Origin: Kitasatospora purpeofusca
Lineage (GTDB): Bacteria; Actinomycetota; Actinomycetes; Streptomycetales; Streptomycetaceae
DNA length: 64,000 nucleotides
Direction: 5' to 3'
Assembly: GCF_000718025.1 (NCBI RefSeq)
Contig: NZ_JODS01000026.1
Location: 1-64,000 of the forward strand
Shown: positions 1-7,294 of the stretch, piece after piece
Layout of the letters: each line of letters opens with the position of its first letter
How positions within the stretch are numbered: position 1 is the first letter of the stretch
Program-made: the position numbers and the translations under genes
Notes under the pieces: model-generated
Told to the model about the DNA's origin: nothing
The model's database searches: none
Seen by the model: only the letters and a program-made list of their open reading frames with translations

Positions 1-67
1 CGACGACGATCTTCGCGGAGGTGGTGGCGCGGGTGGGGGCGGCCGCGTTAGAGCTTGCGAAGTCCAC
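1..67 (-). CDS. cvnD: Conservon GTP-binding protein CvnD, N-terminal fragment
   Basis: The minus strand opens with GTG at 65-67 and reads MDFASSNAAAPTRATTSAKI up to the window edge, so only about 22 residues are visible. This start matches the N-terminus of the small Ras-like/MglA-type GTPases that close Streptomyces conservons, where the TSAKIVV stretch leads into the first beta strand before the P-loop. It overlaps the end of cvnC by 20 bases, which suggests translational coupling. The nucleotide-binding motifs lie outside the window, so the function rests on position and the N-terminal match. Confidence 0.8.
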   Translation of the reverse strand, partial: MDFASSNAAAPTRATTSAKIVV

Positions 68-473
68 TGAGGACCCTTTCGAGCAGCGTGACGTCGGGCG
101 TTCCGCCCGACTCGCCCGCGGCGGCGGGCTGGTGGATGGCGACGAGACCGGCCTCGGCCAGGTCGGCCACGAGGATCCGGGCGACACCGAGCGGGACACC
201 GGCGAGCGCGGAGATCTCCGCGATGGACTTGACCTCTCGGCAGAGGTTGACGATCCGGGCGTGCTCGGGCAGCAGGCCACCGGTCCGCTCGGCGGAGCCG
301 GTGGTCGAGATCAGGGCCTCGATCGCGAGCTGGTACCGCGGCCGGGTGCGGCCACCGGTCATCGCGTACGGGCGGACCAGCGGCTGCTGCTCGTAGCCGT
401 CGGACTGCTGCCCGCCGTAGCCGCTGCCGTACCCGTTGCCGTACGAGCCGGCGGGATTCGAAGGCGGGGTCAT
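48..473 (-). CDS. cvnC: Conservon protein CvnC (DUF742)
   Basis: This 141-residue protein has a Gly/Tyr/Gln-rich N-terminus (about residues 1-35) followed by a DUF742 domain carrying VRPYAMTGGRTRP and a winged-helix-like segment (about 80-141) ending VTLLERVLSGLRKL. In characterised Streptomyces conservons the DUF742 protein sits between the roadblock protein and the GTPase and is thought to belong to a membrane-associated complex resembling a eukaryotic G-protein system. It lies about 160 bases beyond the cvnB remnant and overlaps cvnD. Start ATG at 473 has an AGGAGG-like site just upstream (minus strand). The molecular role of DUF742 is not established. Confidence 0.93.
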   Translation of the reverse strand: MTPPSNPAGSYGNGYGSGYGGQQSDGYEQQPLVRPYAMTGGRTRPRYQLAIEALISTTGSAERTGGLLPEHARIVNLCREVKSIAEISALAGVPLGVARILVADLAEAGLVAIHQPAAAGESGGTPDVTLLERVLSGLRKL

Positions 474-539
474 GGGTCCTCCTTGTGCTGCAGCCTGGGG
501 CAGCCGGTTCCAGCTGGGGCGATGCCAGCTGAGGCGAAA

Positions 540-3500
540 TCAGCTGCCTGAGGGTAGCTGAGGGCGGAACGCCGGGTCCGGTCGGGTCGGACCCGGCGGG
601 GAGGTGGGACGGTTGAAGTACCGCTCAGGGCGACTCAGTGCAGGAGACTGCCCTGGAGTTCTGCGCGGAGTGCGGGGGTGAGGACCGCGCCGGCGCGGTC
701 GACGAGGAGGGCCATCTCGTAGCCGACCAGCCCGATGTCGGAGTCGGGGGCGGCCAGGACGGCGAGGGCGGAGCCGTCGCTGACGGCCATCAGGAAGAGG
801 AAGCCCCGCTCCATCTCGACCACGGTCTGGTTGACCTCGCCGCCCTCGAAGATCCGGCTGGCGCCGGTCGTGAGGGAGGTGAGGCCGGAGGCGACGGCGG
901 CGAGCTGGGCCGGCCCGGCGGCCCTGCTGGATGCCGCGGCGCAGGTTGGTCAGGCGGCCGCGCACCTCCTCGGGCGCGCGGGACACCTGCGGACCCGTCA
1001 GCGGGGACGACTCGGCGGTCCCGGAGACCAGGTTGGCCTGCGGGGTGCGCCGGGGGAGGCCCGACATGGTGACCCCGCTGGTCGAGGGCTCGCGGACCTG
1101 CTCGGCCCGGCGCCAGCGCTCGTCGTTGGCGGACGGGCGCCACGGTGCCTCGCCCGGCTGCGGCTGGCCCGGGACCTGCTGCGGGGCCTGCGGCTGCTGG
1201 CCGTGCGGCTGCTGGGCCTGCTGCTCGGGCCGCGACTGCGGAGCCTGGGCCTGCGGTGCCTGCTGCTGGTGCGGCTGCTGGGCCTGCGGTGCCTGGGCCT
1301 GCTGCGGCTGCCGCTGCTGCGGTGCCTGCTGCTGCGGGCCCTGCGGTCGCTGCGGCCGGCCCTGGGGGGCCTGTCGCTGACCCTCCTGCGCCGGGAAGCC
1401 CGGGGCCGTGGTGCCGGGACGGCGCGGCTGGTACGCCTGCTCGCCCGGGCGGCCCTCCTCGCGGTACCAGCCCTGCTCGGCCGGCGCCCCGCCCTCGGAC
1501 GGGCCGGACGGCAGCGCCATCGGCTCCTGCCGCACGGGCGGCTGCTGGGGCTGCACCTGCTGCTGAGGCGCCTGCGGCTGCTGGACGTTGCGCTCCGGGC
1601 GGCCCGGGTTCGGCACGCTCGGCAGCACCGGCTCCACCAGGCCGAGGCCCAGCGGGTCGCGCGGGTCGATGTCACTGGCCTCGAACCGCGGCCGGGCCAT
1701 CTGCTGGGTGCTCTCCATCGAGGAGGCGTCGGCGGCCGGCAGCGGCTGGGGCTGCGGGGCCTGCGGCAGCGGCTGCTGCTGGCCCGGCTGCGGGCGGTTG
1801 CCCTGGGCGGGCTGCTGCGGACGGCCGCCCTGACCCTGCTGCGGGCCCTGCGGACCCTGCGCCGGACGGCCCTGCGGACCGGGACGGCCCTGGCCGGGGC
1901 GCTGGCGCTGCGGCAGCCCGTCCTGCGGACGCTCGCCGGGGCGGGCACCCTGCGGTGCCGGCGCGCCGGGGCGGCCCGGCTGGTCGGCCCAGCCGTGCTG
2001 CGGCTGCTCGGCGCCGCGGGCGGCGGGGGCACCGGCGCCCTGCGGACGCTCCTGGCCGGGGCGGCGTGCCCCCGGACCGCTCTGCTGCGGACCGTTCTGC
2101 TGCTGACCCTGCTGACCCTGCGGACCCTGGGGGCCGCCGGGCTGGCGGTCGCGCCGGGGCAGACCACCGGGGGCGCCCTGCGGCGGGCCCTGGCGACCGG
2201 GGGAGCGCTGCGGGAGGCCGCCCTGCTGGTTCGGGGCGCCCTGCTGCGGCGGGGCCTGACGGCCGGGAGCCGGTCGGCCCTGGCCGCCCTGCTGGTTCGG
2301 CGCCTGCTGGCCGGGGCCCTGCTGGCCGGGGCCCTGCTGGTTGGGGGCCTGCTGGCCCGGACCCTGCTGGTTGGGCGTGCCCGGGCGACCGGCCTGCGGC
2401 GCGTTCTCCCGCAGCGACTGGCCGATCTGGCGGGTCGGCAGACCACCGGCGGGGGCGCCCTGGGCACCCTGGCCGCCGGACGGGCCGGGGCCGCCCTGGC
2501 CGAGCTGCGGCCGGCCCTGCGGGGCACCGCCCGCCGGAGCCTGGCCGAGCGCGGCCCGGTCGCCTGCGCGGCCGCCCTGGCCGGCCGGCATCTGGCGCTG
2601 CTGGCGCGGCGTCGGGGCGACCCCGCGCTGCTGCTTGGGCTGCTGGCCGCCGCCGGGGCGACCGGCGCCGCGACGGTCGGCGGAGTTGGTGACGTCCACC
2701 GGGAGCATGACCAGCGCGGTGGTGCCACCGGAGTCGCTGGGGCGGAGCTGGATGCGGATGCCGTGTCGCAGGGACAGGCGGCCGACCACGAAGAGGCCCA
2801 TTCGGCGGGAGACGGAGACGTCCACCGTCGGCGGGTTGGCGAGGCGCTCGTTGATCTCGGCGAGGTCGTCGGGGCTGAGACCGATACCGGTGTCGTGGAT
2901 CTCGACCAGCACCCGGCCGTCCGGCAGGGCGTGGCCGGTGACCCGGACGCGGGTCTGCGGGCTGGAGAACGAGGTGGCGTTCTCCAGCAGCTCGGCGAGC
3001 AGGTGGACGAGGTCGTTGACGACGCGGCCGGCGACCTCGGCCGACGGCACGGCGGCGAGTTCGATGCGCTCGTACTGCTCCACCTCGGAGGCGGCGGCGC
3101 GGAGCACGTCGACCAGCGGGACGGGGCGGGTCCAACGGCGGCCCGGGTCCTCGCCGGCGAGGACGAGGAGGTTTTCGCCGTTGCGGCGCATACGGGTCGC
3201 GAGGTGGTCCAGCTTGAAGAGGTTGGCCAGCTGGTCCGGGTCCGCCTCGCGGCTCTCCAGCTCGGAGATGAGCGACAGCTGGCGCTGGATGAGGCCCTGG
3301 CTGCGGCGCGAGAGGTTGGTGAACATCGCGTTGATGTTGCCGCGGAGGAGGGCCTGCTCGGCGGCGAGGCGGACGGCCTCGCTGTGCACCATGTCGAAGG
3401 CGTGGGCCACGTGGCCGATCTCGTCCGCGGAGTCGACGCCGACGGGTTCGACGGCGACGTCGACGTCGTGCGGGTCGGTCTCGGAGAGCGTCTTGACCAG

Positions 3501-4799
3501 TTCGGGCAGTCGCCGCTCGGCGACGTCCTCGGCCGCGGACTGGAGCCGGGTCAGCGAGCGCACCATCGAGCGGGCGATCAGACCGGCGCCACCGAGGGCG
3601 ACGAGCAGCACCAGCGCGACGGCGGCACCGATGATCAGGGCCTCGGTGTCGGCCTGGGACTGGAGCTCCTGGGCCTTTCCGTCGAGGTCCTCGATGAGCT
3701 TGGACTCGATCCGGCGCTCGGCGGCGATCTTGGCGGTGGACTGCTCGTACCAGTCCTTGTAGCTGACGACCTCGCTCTGGTGGATACCGCTCTGCTGCAG
3801 GATCGAGCGCGCGTAGCGGTCGGCCGCGGCGACGACCGAGTTGTAGCTCAGCTGGCCGCGCAGGTTGTCCAGGTCGTGCGAGGTGTAGATGTTGTTGAAG
3901 CCGGTCAGCGCGTTGTCGTAGGACGACTTCAACCGGATACCGAAGGACTCGTCGCTCAGGCTGAGGTCCGGGCCGCCCGGGTTGGCGAGCGCGGCGCTGA
4001 TCAGCGCGCGCTGCTGCGAGGTGGAGTTCTTGGCGAGCGAGAACTGCTGCAGGGCACGGGTCGCGCGGACCAGCTCGCGGTTGTTGGACGCGAGCGCGAT
4101 GTCCTGGGTGATCGACAGCAGGTCGCGGATGATCACGTCGTAGGCGGTGATCGTGGCCTGGATGTTCTGGTTGTTCTGGTACGGGTTGCCACGCGCGTCG
4201 GAGACCGAGTTCAGGTCCTTGCGGATCTGGAACAGCAGGGCCTTTCCGCCGGAGAGTTCGAGGTTCTCGAACTTGTCCGCGGACGCGGTGAAGGTGCGGC
4301 TGAGGTCGTCGGTGACCTTGCGGGCGGCGACGATGTCGTCGTCCAGCGGCGCGTTGGGCTTGTTGGTCATCGGCCCCGCGCTGACGTCCCGCTCGTTCTG
4401 CAGGGCGTTGGCGAGGTCGGTCGCCTTCTTGGCCAGGTCGGAGAGGTTGGCCATCTGGGCCAGCTGCTGCGAGGTCTCGAGCGAGGTCTGGATGCGCAGG
4501 CCACCGAGGACCAGCGCGACCATGACCGGGAGCGCGAGCAGCGCGATCAGCTTGCTGCGGATGCGCCAGTTGCGCATGGCGAGCCGGCTCATGCCCTTGG
4601 CCCGGCGGCGGGTCAGGGAGGACCGGAGCTTGCCCCGGGCCGACTTCCGCTCCGCGCCCTCGTCCTCGGGCCGCCCGATCACGTCGGGCGTCGGTTCGGC
4701 CGGACCGCCGGGGGCCGCCGCCTGCTGGGGGGCTGCCACCGGCTCACGCGACTCAGGGTCACCCGCGCCGCCGCTACCCCTTTTGAAACGTCCCTGCAC
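540..4799 (-). CDS. cvnA: Conservon nitrate/nitrite-sensing-type histidine kinase CvnA, with out-of-frame C-terminal tail
   Basis: The GTG-started frame gives 1419 residues. A basic cytoplasmic N-terminus leads to TM1 (about 84-103), an extracytoplasmic NIT-like helical sensor (about 110-380), TM2 (about 387-409), HAMP, a dimerisation region and an HATPase domain with ELLENATSFSSP (about 600) and DTGIGLSP (about 636). A low-complexity Pro/Gln/Gly-rich region runs from about 700 to 1250. The last recognisable CvnA sequence is RAPEEVRGRLTNLRRGIQQG (about 1270-1290); after it the frame runs through cvnB in the wrong phase and becomes Arg/Pro-rich, so the final roughly 125 residues are not native. 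Family members normally stop before a separate cvnB. The gene is the first of the minus-strand conservon and probably acts at the membrane as a sensor of an unknown signal. Confidence 0.85.
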   Translation of the reverse strand: MQGRFKRGSGGAGDPESREPVAAPQQAAAPGGPAEPTPDVIGRPEDEGAERKSARGKLRSSLTRRRAKGMSRLAMRNWRIRSKLIALLALPVMVALVLGGLRIQTSLETSQQLAQMANLSDLAKKATDLANALQNERDVSAGPMTNKPNAPLDDDIVAARKVTDDLSRTFTASADKFENLELSGGKALLFQIRKDLNSVSDARGNPYQNNQNIQATITAYDVIIRDLLSITQDIALASNNRELVRATRALQQFSLAKNSTSQQRALISAALANPGGPDLSLSDESFGIRLKSSYDNALTGFNNIYTSHDLDNLRGQLSYNSVVAAADRYARSILQQSGIHQSEVVSYKDWYEQSTAKIAAERRIESKLIEDLDGKAQELQSQADTEALIIGAAVALVLLVALGGAGLIARSMVRSLTRLQSAAEDVAERRLPELVKTLSETDPHDVDVAVEPVGVDSADEIGHVAHAFDMVHSEAVRLAAEQALLRGNINAMFTNLSRRSQGLIQRQLSLISELESREADPDQLANLFKLDHLATRMRRNGENLLVLAGEDPGRRWTRPVPLVDVLRAAASEVEQYERIELAAVPSAEVAGRVVNDLVHLLAELLENATSFSSPQTRVRVTGHALPDGRVLVEIHDTGIGLSPDDLAEINERLANPPTVDVSVSRRMGLFVVGRLSLRHGIRIQLRPSDSGGTTALVMLPVDVTNSADRRGAGRPGGGQQPKQQRGVAPTPRQQRQMPAGQGGRAGDRAALGQAPAGGAPQGRPQLGQGGPGPSGGQGAQGAPAGGLPTRQIGQSLRENAPQAGRPGTPNQQGPGQQAPNQQGPGQQGPGQQAPNQQGGQGRPAPGRQAPPQQGAPNQQGGLPQRSPGRQGPPQGAPGGLPRRDRQPGGPQGPQGQQGQQQNGPQQSGPGARRPGQERPQGAGAPAARGAEQPQHGWADQPGRPGAPAPQGARPGERPQDGLPQRQRPGQGRPGPQGRPAQGPQGPQQGQGGRPQQPAQGNRPQPGQQQPLPQAPQPQPLPAADASSMESTQQMARPRFEASDIDPRDPLGLGLVEPVLPSVPNPGRPERNVQQPQAPQQQVQPQQPPVRQEPMALPSGPSEGGAPAEQGWYREEGRPGEQAYQPRRPGTTAPGFPAQEGQRQAPQGRPQRPQGPQQQAPQQRQPQQAQAPQAQQPHQQQAPQAQAPQSRPEQQAQQPHGQQPQAPQQVPGQPQPGEAPWRPSANDERWRRAEQVREPSTSGVTMSGLPRRTPQANLVSGTAESSPLTGPQVSRAPEEVRGRLTNLRRGIQQGRRAGPARRRRLRPHLPHDRRQPDLRGRRGQPDRGRDGAGLPLPDGRQRRLRPRRPGRPRLRHRAGRLRDGPPRRPRRRGPHPRTPRRTPGQSPALSRPERYFNRPTSPPGPTRPDPAFRPQLPSGS
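635..907 (-). pseudogene. cvnB: Truncated roadblock/LC7 protein CvnB (5' end missing)
   Basis: From base 907 downward the minus strand encodes QLAAVASGLTSL and then VVEMERGFLFLMAVSDGSAL, ending ELQGSLLH at 635. This is the C-terminal two thirds of a conservon roadblock/LC7 protein, a family normally near 137 residues that partners the GTPase. The expected N-terminal part (about 45-50 residues) is absent. Directly upstream the DNA is the 3' part of cvnA in another frame, and the cvnB frame meets a TGA within about 45 bases. No ATG/GTG lies before the VVEM codons, so at most about 62-64 residues could be made. This may be a real deletion of the cvnA-cvnB junction with a one-base shift, or an assembly/base-call error in a very GC-rich region. 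Confidence 0.7.
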
Positions 4800-5118
4800 T
4801 GGCGTCGCAACCTCTGGACCGGGCGTCCCGCCGCGTCGCCGCAGCCTGGACGGTGTGGAGTTTCCATCCGCACCCCGGCCGGTCCGGGAGAGCGGGTCAC
4901 CGGGGTGGAGTACTCCCTACCCACGGTCCGTGGCATTCCAGCACAGCCGGGGAATCCCAACAAGGGCGAGCGGGGCACATCGGGCGGCACTACCGAACGC
5001 GCGCGGAATCTCACGGTCTGTACGGCAACCGGACCTGAATACCGCCTTTTTCGGACACTCGTCAGATACATGCCAAGCTGAGCCGAGATCAACCTGATGC
5101 ACGGCGCTTCGGGTATGA

Positions 5119-5172
5119 CCGATATATCCGATATGCCGGTAAAAACTGATGCAGCGACATGTCGGATATCGG
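5119..5172. repeat. Imperfect inverted repeat with CCGATAT units
   Basis: The left arm CCGATATATCCGATATG (5119-5135) and the right arm CATGTCGGATATCGG (5158-5172) are complementary apart from an AT insertion and one mismatch. The left arm itself holds CCGATAT twice. It lies in the divergent cvn/small-gene promoter region and could be an operator or an RNA hairpin. Confidence 0.6.
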
Positions 5173-5189
5173 AGTTATGTTCCATGATT

Positions 5190-5205
5190 TGTGACGAAAA
5201 TCACA
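5190..5205. promoter_or_regulatory. CRP-family-like binding palindrome
   Basis: The bases read TGTGACGAAAATCACA, an exact TGTGA-N6-TCACA arrangement, the core recognised by E. coli CRP and close to the GTG/CAC half-sites reported for actinobacterial Crp. It is about 390 bp upstream of cvnA and 160 bp upstream of the small gene. Binding is inferred only from the palindrome. Confidence 0.45.
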
Positions 5206-5367
5206 GATGAATGTGTAGCTTTGGTCACGGTGCCTGTGGAAAGAGATCCGTAACCTTGCGGTATCCGGAGCACGGCCCCGATCAGCCTGCCCAGAATCCT
5301 CCCGAATCACTCAGGCCGGGGCCGATCGCGGTCGGTCGCCCGGCCACGACCTTGAGGTGCTGACGAG

Positions 5368-5586
5368 ATGTCCCAGGCGAAGAAGGCCGCCGAGTCCACG
5401 CTGTCCGCCAATTCCACCGCGAACCCGCGCCGGACGACGCTGGCCTCGGTCGAGGACTTCGGCCAGATCCCCGGCGCCCGCCGGCCGGAGGCCGTGGCCT
5501 ACCCGACCGACCTGCCGACCTCCACCGCCAACCCGCGCCGCACCCGGCTGATGGTCGCTCCGGTGGTGAACGTCCCGCAGGACTGA
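5368..5586 (+). CDS. Small conserved-looking protein of unknown function with duplicated NPRRT motif
   Basis: The 72-residue product starts ATG at 5368 with GAGGTG about 9 bases upstream. I do not recognise it. Its clearest feature is an internal duplication: STANPRRTTL at about residues 17-26 and STANPRRTRL at about 52-61, each followed by a hydrophobic/acidic segment. It has no Cys, no signal peptide and no membrane segment. Codon third positions are almost all G/C, a ribosome site is present and a strong hairpin terminator follows, so it looks like a real monocistronic gene. It diverges from the conservon, but no functional link can be shown. A modified-peptide precursor is not supported, as no maturation enzymes are nearby. 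Confidence 0.65.
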   Translation: MSQAKKAAESTLSANSTANPRRTTLASVEDFGQIPGARRPEAVAYPTDLPTSTANPRRTRLMVAPVVNVPQD

Positions 5587-5608
5587 AGCGTTCCGCATAC
5601 GCCCTGAA

Positions 5609-5636
5609 GGGCCCCGCCACCCCGGTGGCGGGGCCC
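5609..5636 (+). terminator. Hairpin terminator after the small gene
   Basis: GGGCCCCGCCACC (5609-5621) pairs perfectly with GGTGGCGGGGCCC (5624-5636) around a two-base centre, 23 bases after the stop codon at 5586. There is no long T run, as is common for Streptomyces terminators. Confidence 0.75.
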
Positions 5637-5815
5637 TTCGCGTACCCGGGCACCCCCGCCGGCGTCCGGACACCCCGGGCCGGTGGAGCGGCCGGTCCGG
5701 GGCCCGCGCGATAGCCTGGGCGGCGATTGAGCGGGGCCGGGTCCGAAGTGGGACCGGCCTCCACCAGCGCCCGGGCGCGCCCCGGGCGGCCGACGACGCG
5801 AGGGGTGCCCGAGCC

Positions 5816-6616
5816 GTGCGCATTGCCAGGTTTTCCGTCCGGGAAGGGAGTCCTGCCGCCGGCAGCGTCTCCTTCGGTGTGGTCGAGGGGGACCCGGCGC
5901 GGCCCGAGTCCCTGGTGGTCCACGGGCTGGCGGGCCACCCGTTCGGCCAGCCCCGGCCGACCGGTGAGAGCTACCGGTTCCAGGACGTCCGGCTGCTGAG
6001 CCCGATCCTGCCCAACAAGATCGTGGCGGTCGGCCGCAACTACGCCGCGCACGCCGCCGAGCTGGGCAACGCCGTCCCGGACGTCCCGCTCACCTTCTTC
6101 AAGCCCTCCACCTCGGTGATCGGGCCGACCGAGAGCATCGCCTACCCGCCGTTCTCCTCGGACGTCCAGCACGAGGCGGAACTGGCCGTGGTGATCGGCC
6201 GGATGTGCCGCGAGGTGCCGCTGGAGCGGGTCCCCGAGGTGATCCTCGGCTACACCTGCGCCAACGACGTCACCGCCCGCGACGTCCAGCAGCGCGAGGG
6301 CCAGTGGGCCCGCGCCAAGGGCTTCGACACCGCCTGCCCGCTCGGCCCGTGGATCGAGACCGACCTCGACCCCTCCGACCTCGCCGTCACCTGCACGGTC
6401 AACGGGGAGCTCCGGCAGACCGGCCGCACCTCCCTGATGGTCCGCTCGGTCGCCGAGCTGATCGTCCACATCTCCGAGGCCATGACGCTGCTGCCCGGCG
6501 ACGTCGTCCTCACCGGCACCCCGGCCGGGGTGGGCCCGATCCAGGTCGGCGACGAGGTCGCGGTCACCGTCGAGGGCATCGGCACCCTCGCCAACAAGGT
6601 GGTCAAGCGCGGCTAG
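5816..6616 (+). CDS. Fumarylacetoacetate hydrolase-family protein
   Basis: The 266-residue protein belongs to the FAH superfamily, whose members hydrolyse or decarboxylate small beta-diketones such as acylpyruvates and 2-hydroxyhepta-2,4-dienedioate. A short N-terminal lid domain (1-60) precedes VAVGRNYAAHAAELGN. The metal-binding acidic positions lie in HEAELAVVIGRM and GYTCANDVTARD, and the conserved LLPGDVVLTGTPAGVGP segment is present. The GTG start at 5816 has GAGGGG upstream and a TAGCCT -10-like box at about 5712. The exact substrate cannot be read from sequence. From memory, gltX follows this gene in some Streptomyces; here the next genes are tRNAs. Confidence 0.85.
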   Translation: MRIARFSVREGSPAAGSVSFGVVEGDPARPESLVVHGLAGHPFGQPRPTGESYRFQDVRLLSPILPNKIVAVGRNYAAHAAELGNAVPDVPLTFFKPSTSVIGPTESIAYPPFSSDVQHEAELAVVIGRMCREVPLERVPEVILGYTCANDVTARDVQQREGQWARAKGFDTACPLGPWIETDLDPSDLAVTCTVNGELRQTGRTSLMVRSVAELIVHISEAMTLLPGDVVLTGTPAGVGPIQVGDEVAVTVEGIGTLANKVVKRG

Positions 6617-6740
6617 CGAGCCCGTCGGACCGGTCGCCGGACGCCGGCGGCACCCCCGCGGGCCCGGCCTCGGCGCCGGGCCCGCGGCGCCCCCGGAGGT
6701 CACCGGACGGCCCCCTTCCCGCTGCCTGGGGTTATCGATT

Positions 6741-6769
6741 TTGGAGCCGGGGCGGACGTCGGGTAATGT
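6741..6769 (+). promoter_or_regulatory. Promoter of the Gln-Glu tRNA cluster
   Basis: TTGGAG (6741-6746) and TAATGT (6764-6769) are separated by exactly 17 bases, a good vegetative-sigma promoter. Transcription would start near 6776, giving a roughly 100-nt leader before the first tRNA. Confidence 0.75.
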
Positions 6770-6876
6770 TCTTTCTGCGCCGCCCGGGAGGGCAACGACG
6801 AGGGAGTCAAAGCCCCCGACGGAGCCGAGCGGGAGGCGCAAGCCCGAGATGGTCCCCGACAGGGGTTCAACTCTGG

Positions 6877-6948
6877 TGGGGTATGGTGTAATTGGCAGCA
6901 CGAGTGATTCTGGTTCATTTAGTCTAGGTTCGAGTCCTGGTACCCCAG
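6877..6948 (+). tRNA. tRNA-Gln (CTG), copy 1
   Basis: A full cloverleaf is visible. The acceptor TGGGGTA pairs with TACCCCA, the anticodon loop is TTCTGGT giving CTG (reads CAG, Gln), and the T arm is CTAGG/CCTGG with loop TTCGAGT. The discriminator base is G. The encoded 3' end stops before CCA. It is identical to the copy at 7308-7379 and heads the cluster. Confidence 0.95.
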
Positions 6949-6957
6949 CGCAGTACC

Positions 6958-6973
6958 CGCGGTCCACACCGCG
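6958..6973 (+). other. Spacer hairpin 1 in the tRNA operon
   Basis: CGCGGT (6958-6963) pairs with ACCGCG (6968-6973) around loop CCAC, in the spacer between tRNA-Gln 1 and tRNA-Glu 1. It is one of four spacer hairpins, possibly a processing signal. Confidence 0.6.
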
Positions 6974-6987
6974 ACAAGTGAAGACAA

Positions 6988-7060
6988 GCCCCCGTTGTGT
7001 AGCGGCCTAGCACGCTGCCCTCTCACGGCAGTAGCGCCGGTTCGAATCCGGTCGGGGGTA
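6988..7060 (+). tRNA. tRNA-Glu (CTC), copy 1
   Basis: The acceptor GCCCCCG faces CGGGGGT. The anticodon stem CTGCC/GGCAG closes loop CTCTCAC, giving anticodon CTC (reads GAG, Glu), and the T loop is TTCGAAT. The discriminator is A and no CCA is encoded. It is the first of three identical copies. Confidence 0.95.
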
Positions 7061-7063
7061 CTG

Positions 7064-7077
7064 GTCCCGCAAGGGAC
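7064..7077 (+). other. Spacer hairpin 2 (GCAA tetraloop)
   Basis: GTCCC-GCAA-GGGAC forms a five-pair stem closed by a GNRA tetraloop between tRNA-Glu 1 and 2. The stem sequence differs from that of the next spacer but pairing and loop are kept. Confidence 0.65.
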
Positions 7078-7087
7078 TGCCTGGAAA

Positions 7088-7160
7088 GCCCCCGTTGTGT
7101 AGCGGCCTAGCACGCTGCCCTCTCACGGCAGTAGCGCCGGTTCGAATCCGGTCGGGGGTA
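7088..7160 (+). tRNA. tRNA-Glu (CTC), copy 2
   Basis: The sequence is identical over its full length to the copy at 6988-7060: same cloverleaf, anticodon CTC and discriminator A. The identity of all three copies suggests recent duplication or gene conversion. Confidence 0.95.
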
Positions 7161-7162
7161 CT

Positions 7163-7178
7163 GATTCCGCAAGGAATC
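7163..7178 (+). other. Spacer hairpin 3 (GCAA tetraloop)
   Basis: GATTCC-GCAA-GGAATC forms a six-pair stem with the same GCAA loop as spacer 2. Relative to GTCCC/GGGAC the changes are compensatory, so the structure rather than the sequence appears to be kept. Confidence 0.65.
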
Positions 7179-7186
7179 GCCAGGAT

Positions 7187-7259
7187 GCCCCCGTTGTGTA
7201 GCGGCCTAGCACGCTGCCCTCTCACGGCAGTAGCGCCGGTTCGAATCCGGTCGGGGGTA
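7187..7259 (+). tRNA. tRNA-Glu (CTC), copy 3
   Basis: This is the third identical tRNA-Glu, with acceptor GCCCCCG, anticodon CTC and discriminator A. It is followed by a longer structured spacer and the second tRNA-Gln. Confidence 0.95.
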
Positions 7260-7270
7260 CTGAAGCAGGA

Positions 7271-7294
7271 AGCCGATGGGGTTGCTCATCGGCT
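7271..7294 (+). other. Spacer hairpin 4
   Basis: AGCCGATG (7271-7278) pairs perfectly with CATCGGCT (7287-7294) around an eight-base loop. An outer AAGCA/TGCTT pairing (7263-7267 with 7298-7302) can extend it. It separates tRNA-Glu 3 from tRNA-Gln 2. Confidence 0.6.

Larger units (their letters stand above)
4800..5367. promoter_or_regulatory. Divergent regulatory region between cvnA and the small gene at 5368
   Basis: This 568-bp gap has no convincing gene. It is clearly AT-richer around 5090-5260 than its surroundings. It holds an imperfect inverted repeat built on CCGATAT (5119-5135 against 5158-5172) and a TGTGA-N6-TCACA palindrome (5190-5205). It must contain the promoter of the conservon and probably that of the small gene on the plus strand. 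The assignment as regulatory is inferred from position and the palindromes. Confidence 0.6.

Noticed and set aside
735..5081. A 1448-codon open frame on the plus strand opposite cvnA
   Set aside because: It mirrors the cvnA codons, is Leu/Arg/Ala-rich without domains, and has no ribosome site. Long antisense frames are usual in very high-GC DNA.
4917..5310. Minus-strand open frames in the cvnA upstream region
   Set aside because: They overlap each other, lack coding bias and ribosome sites, and the region is AT-richer, in keeping with regulatory DNA.
5368..5586. Small gene as a RiPP or lasso-peptide precursor
   Set aside because: There are no Cys, no leader/core boundary and no maturation, protease or transport gene nearby. 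It is kept only as an unknown small protein.
6988..7259. Regularly spaced repeats that could suggest a CRISPR array
   Set aside because: The repeats are three identical 73-nt tRNA-Glu genes with full cloverleafs; spacers are 26-27 nt hairpins and no cas genes are present.
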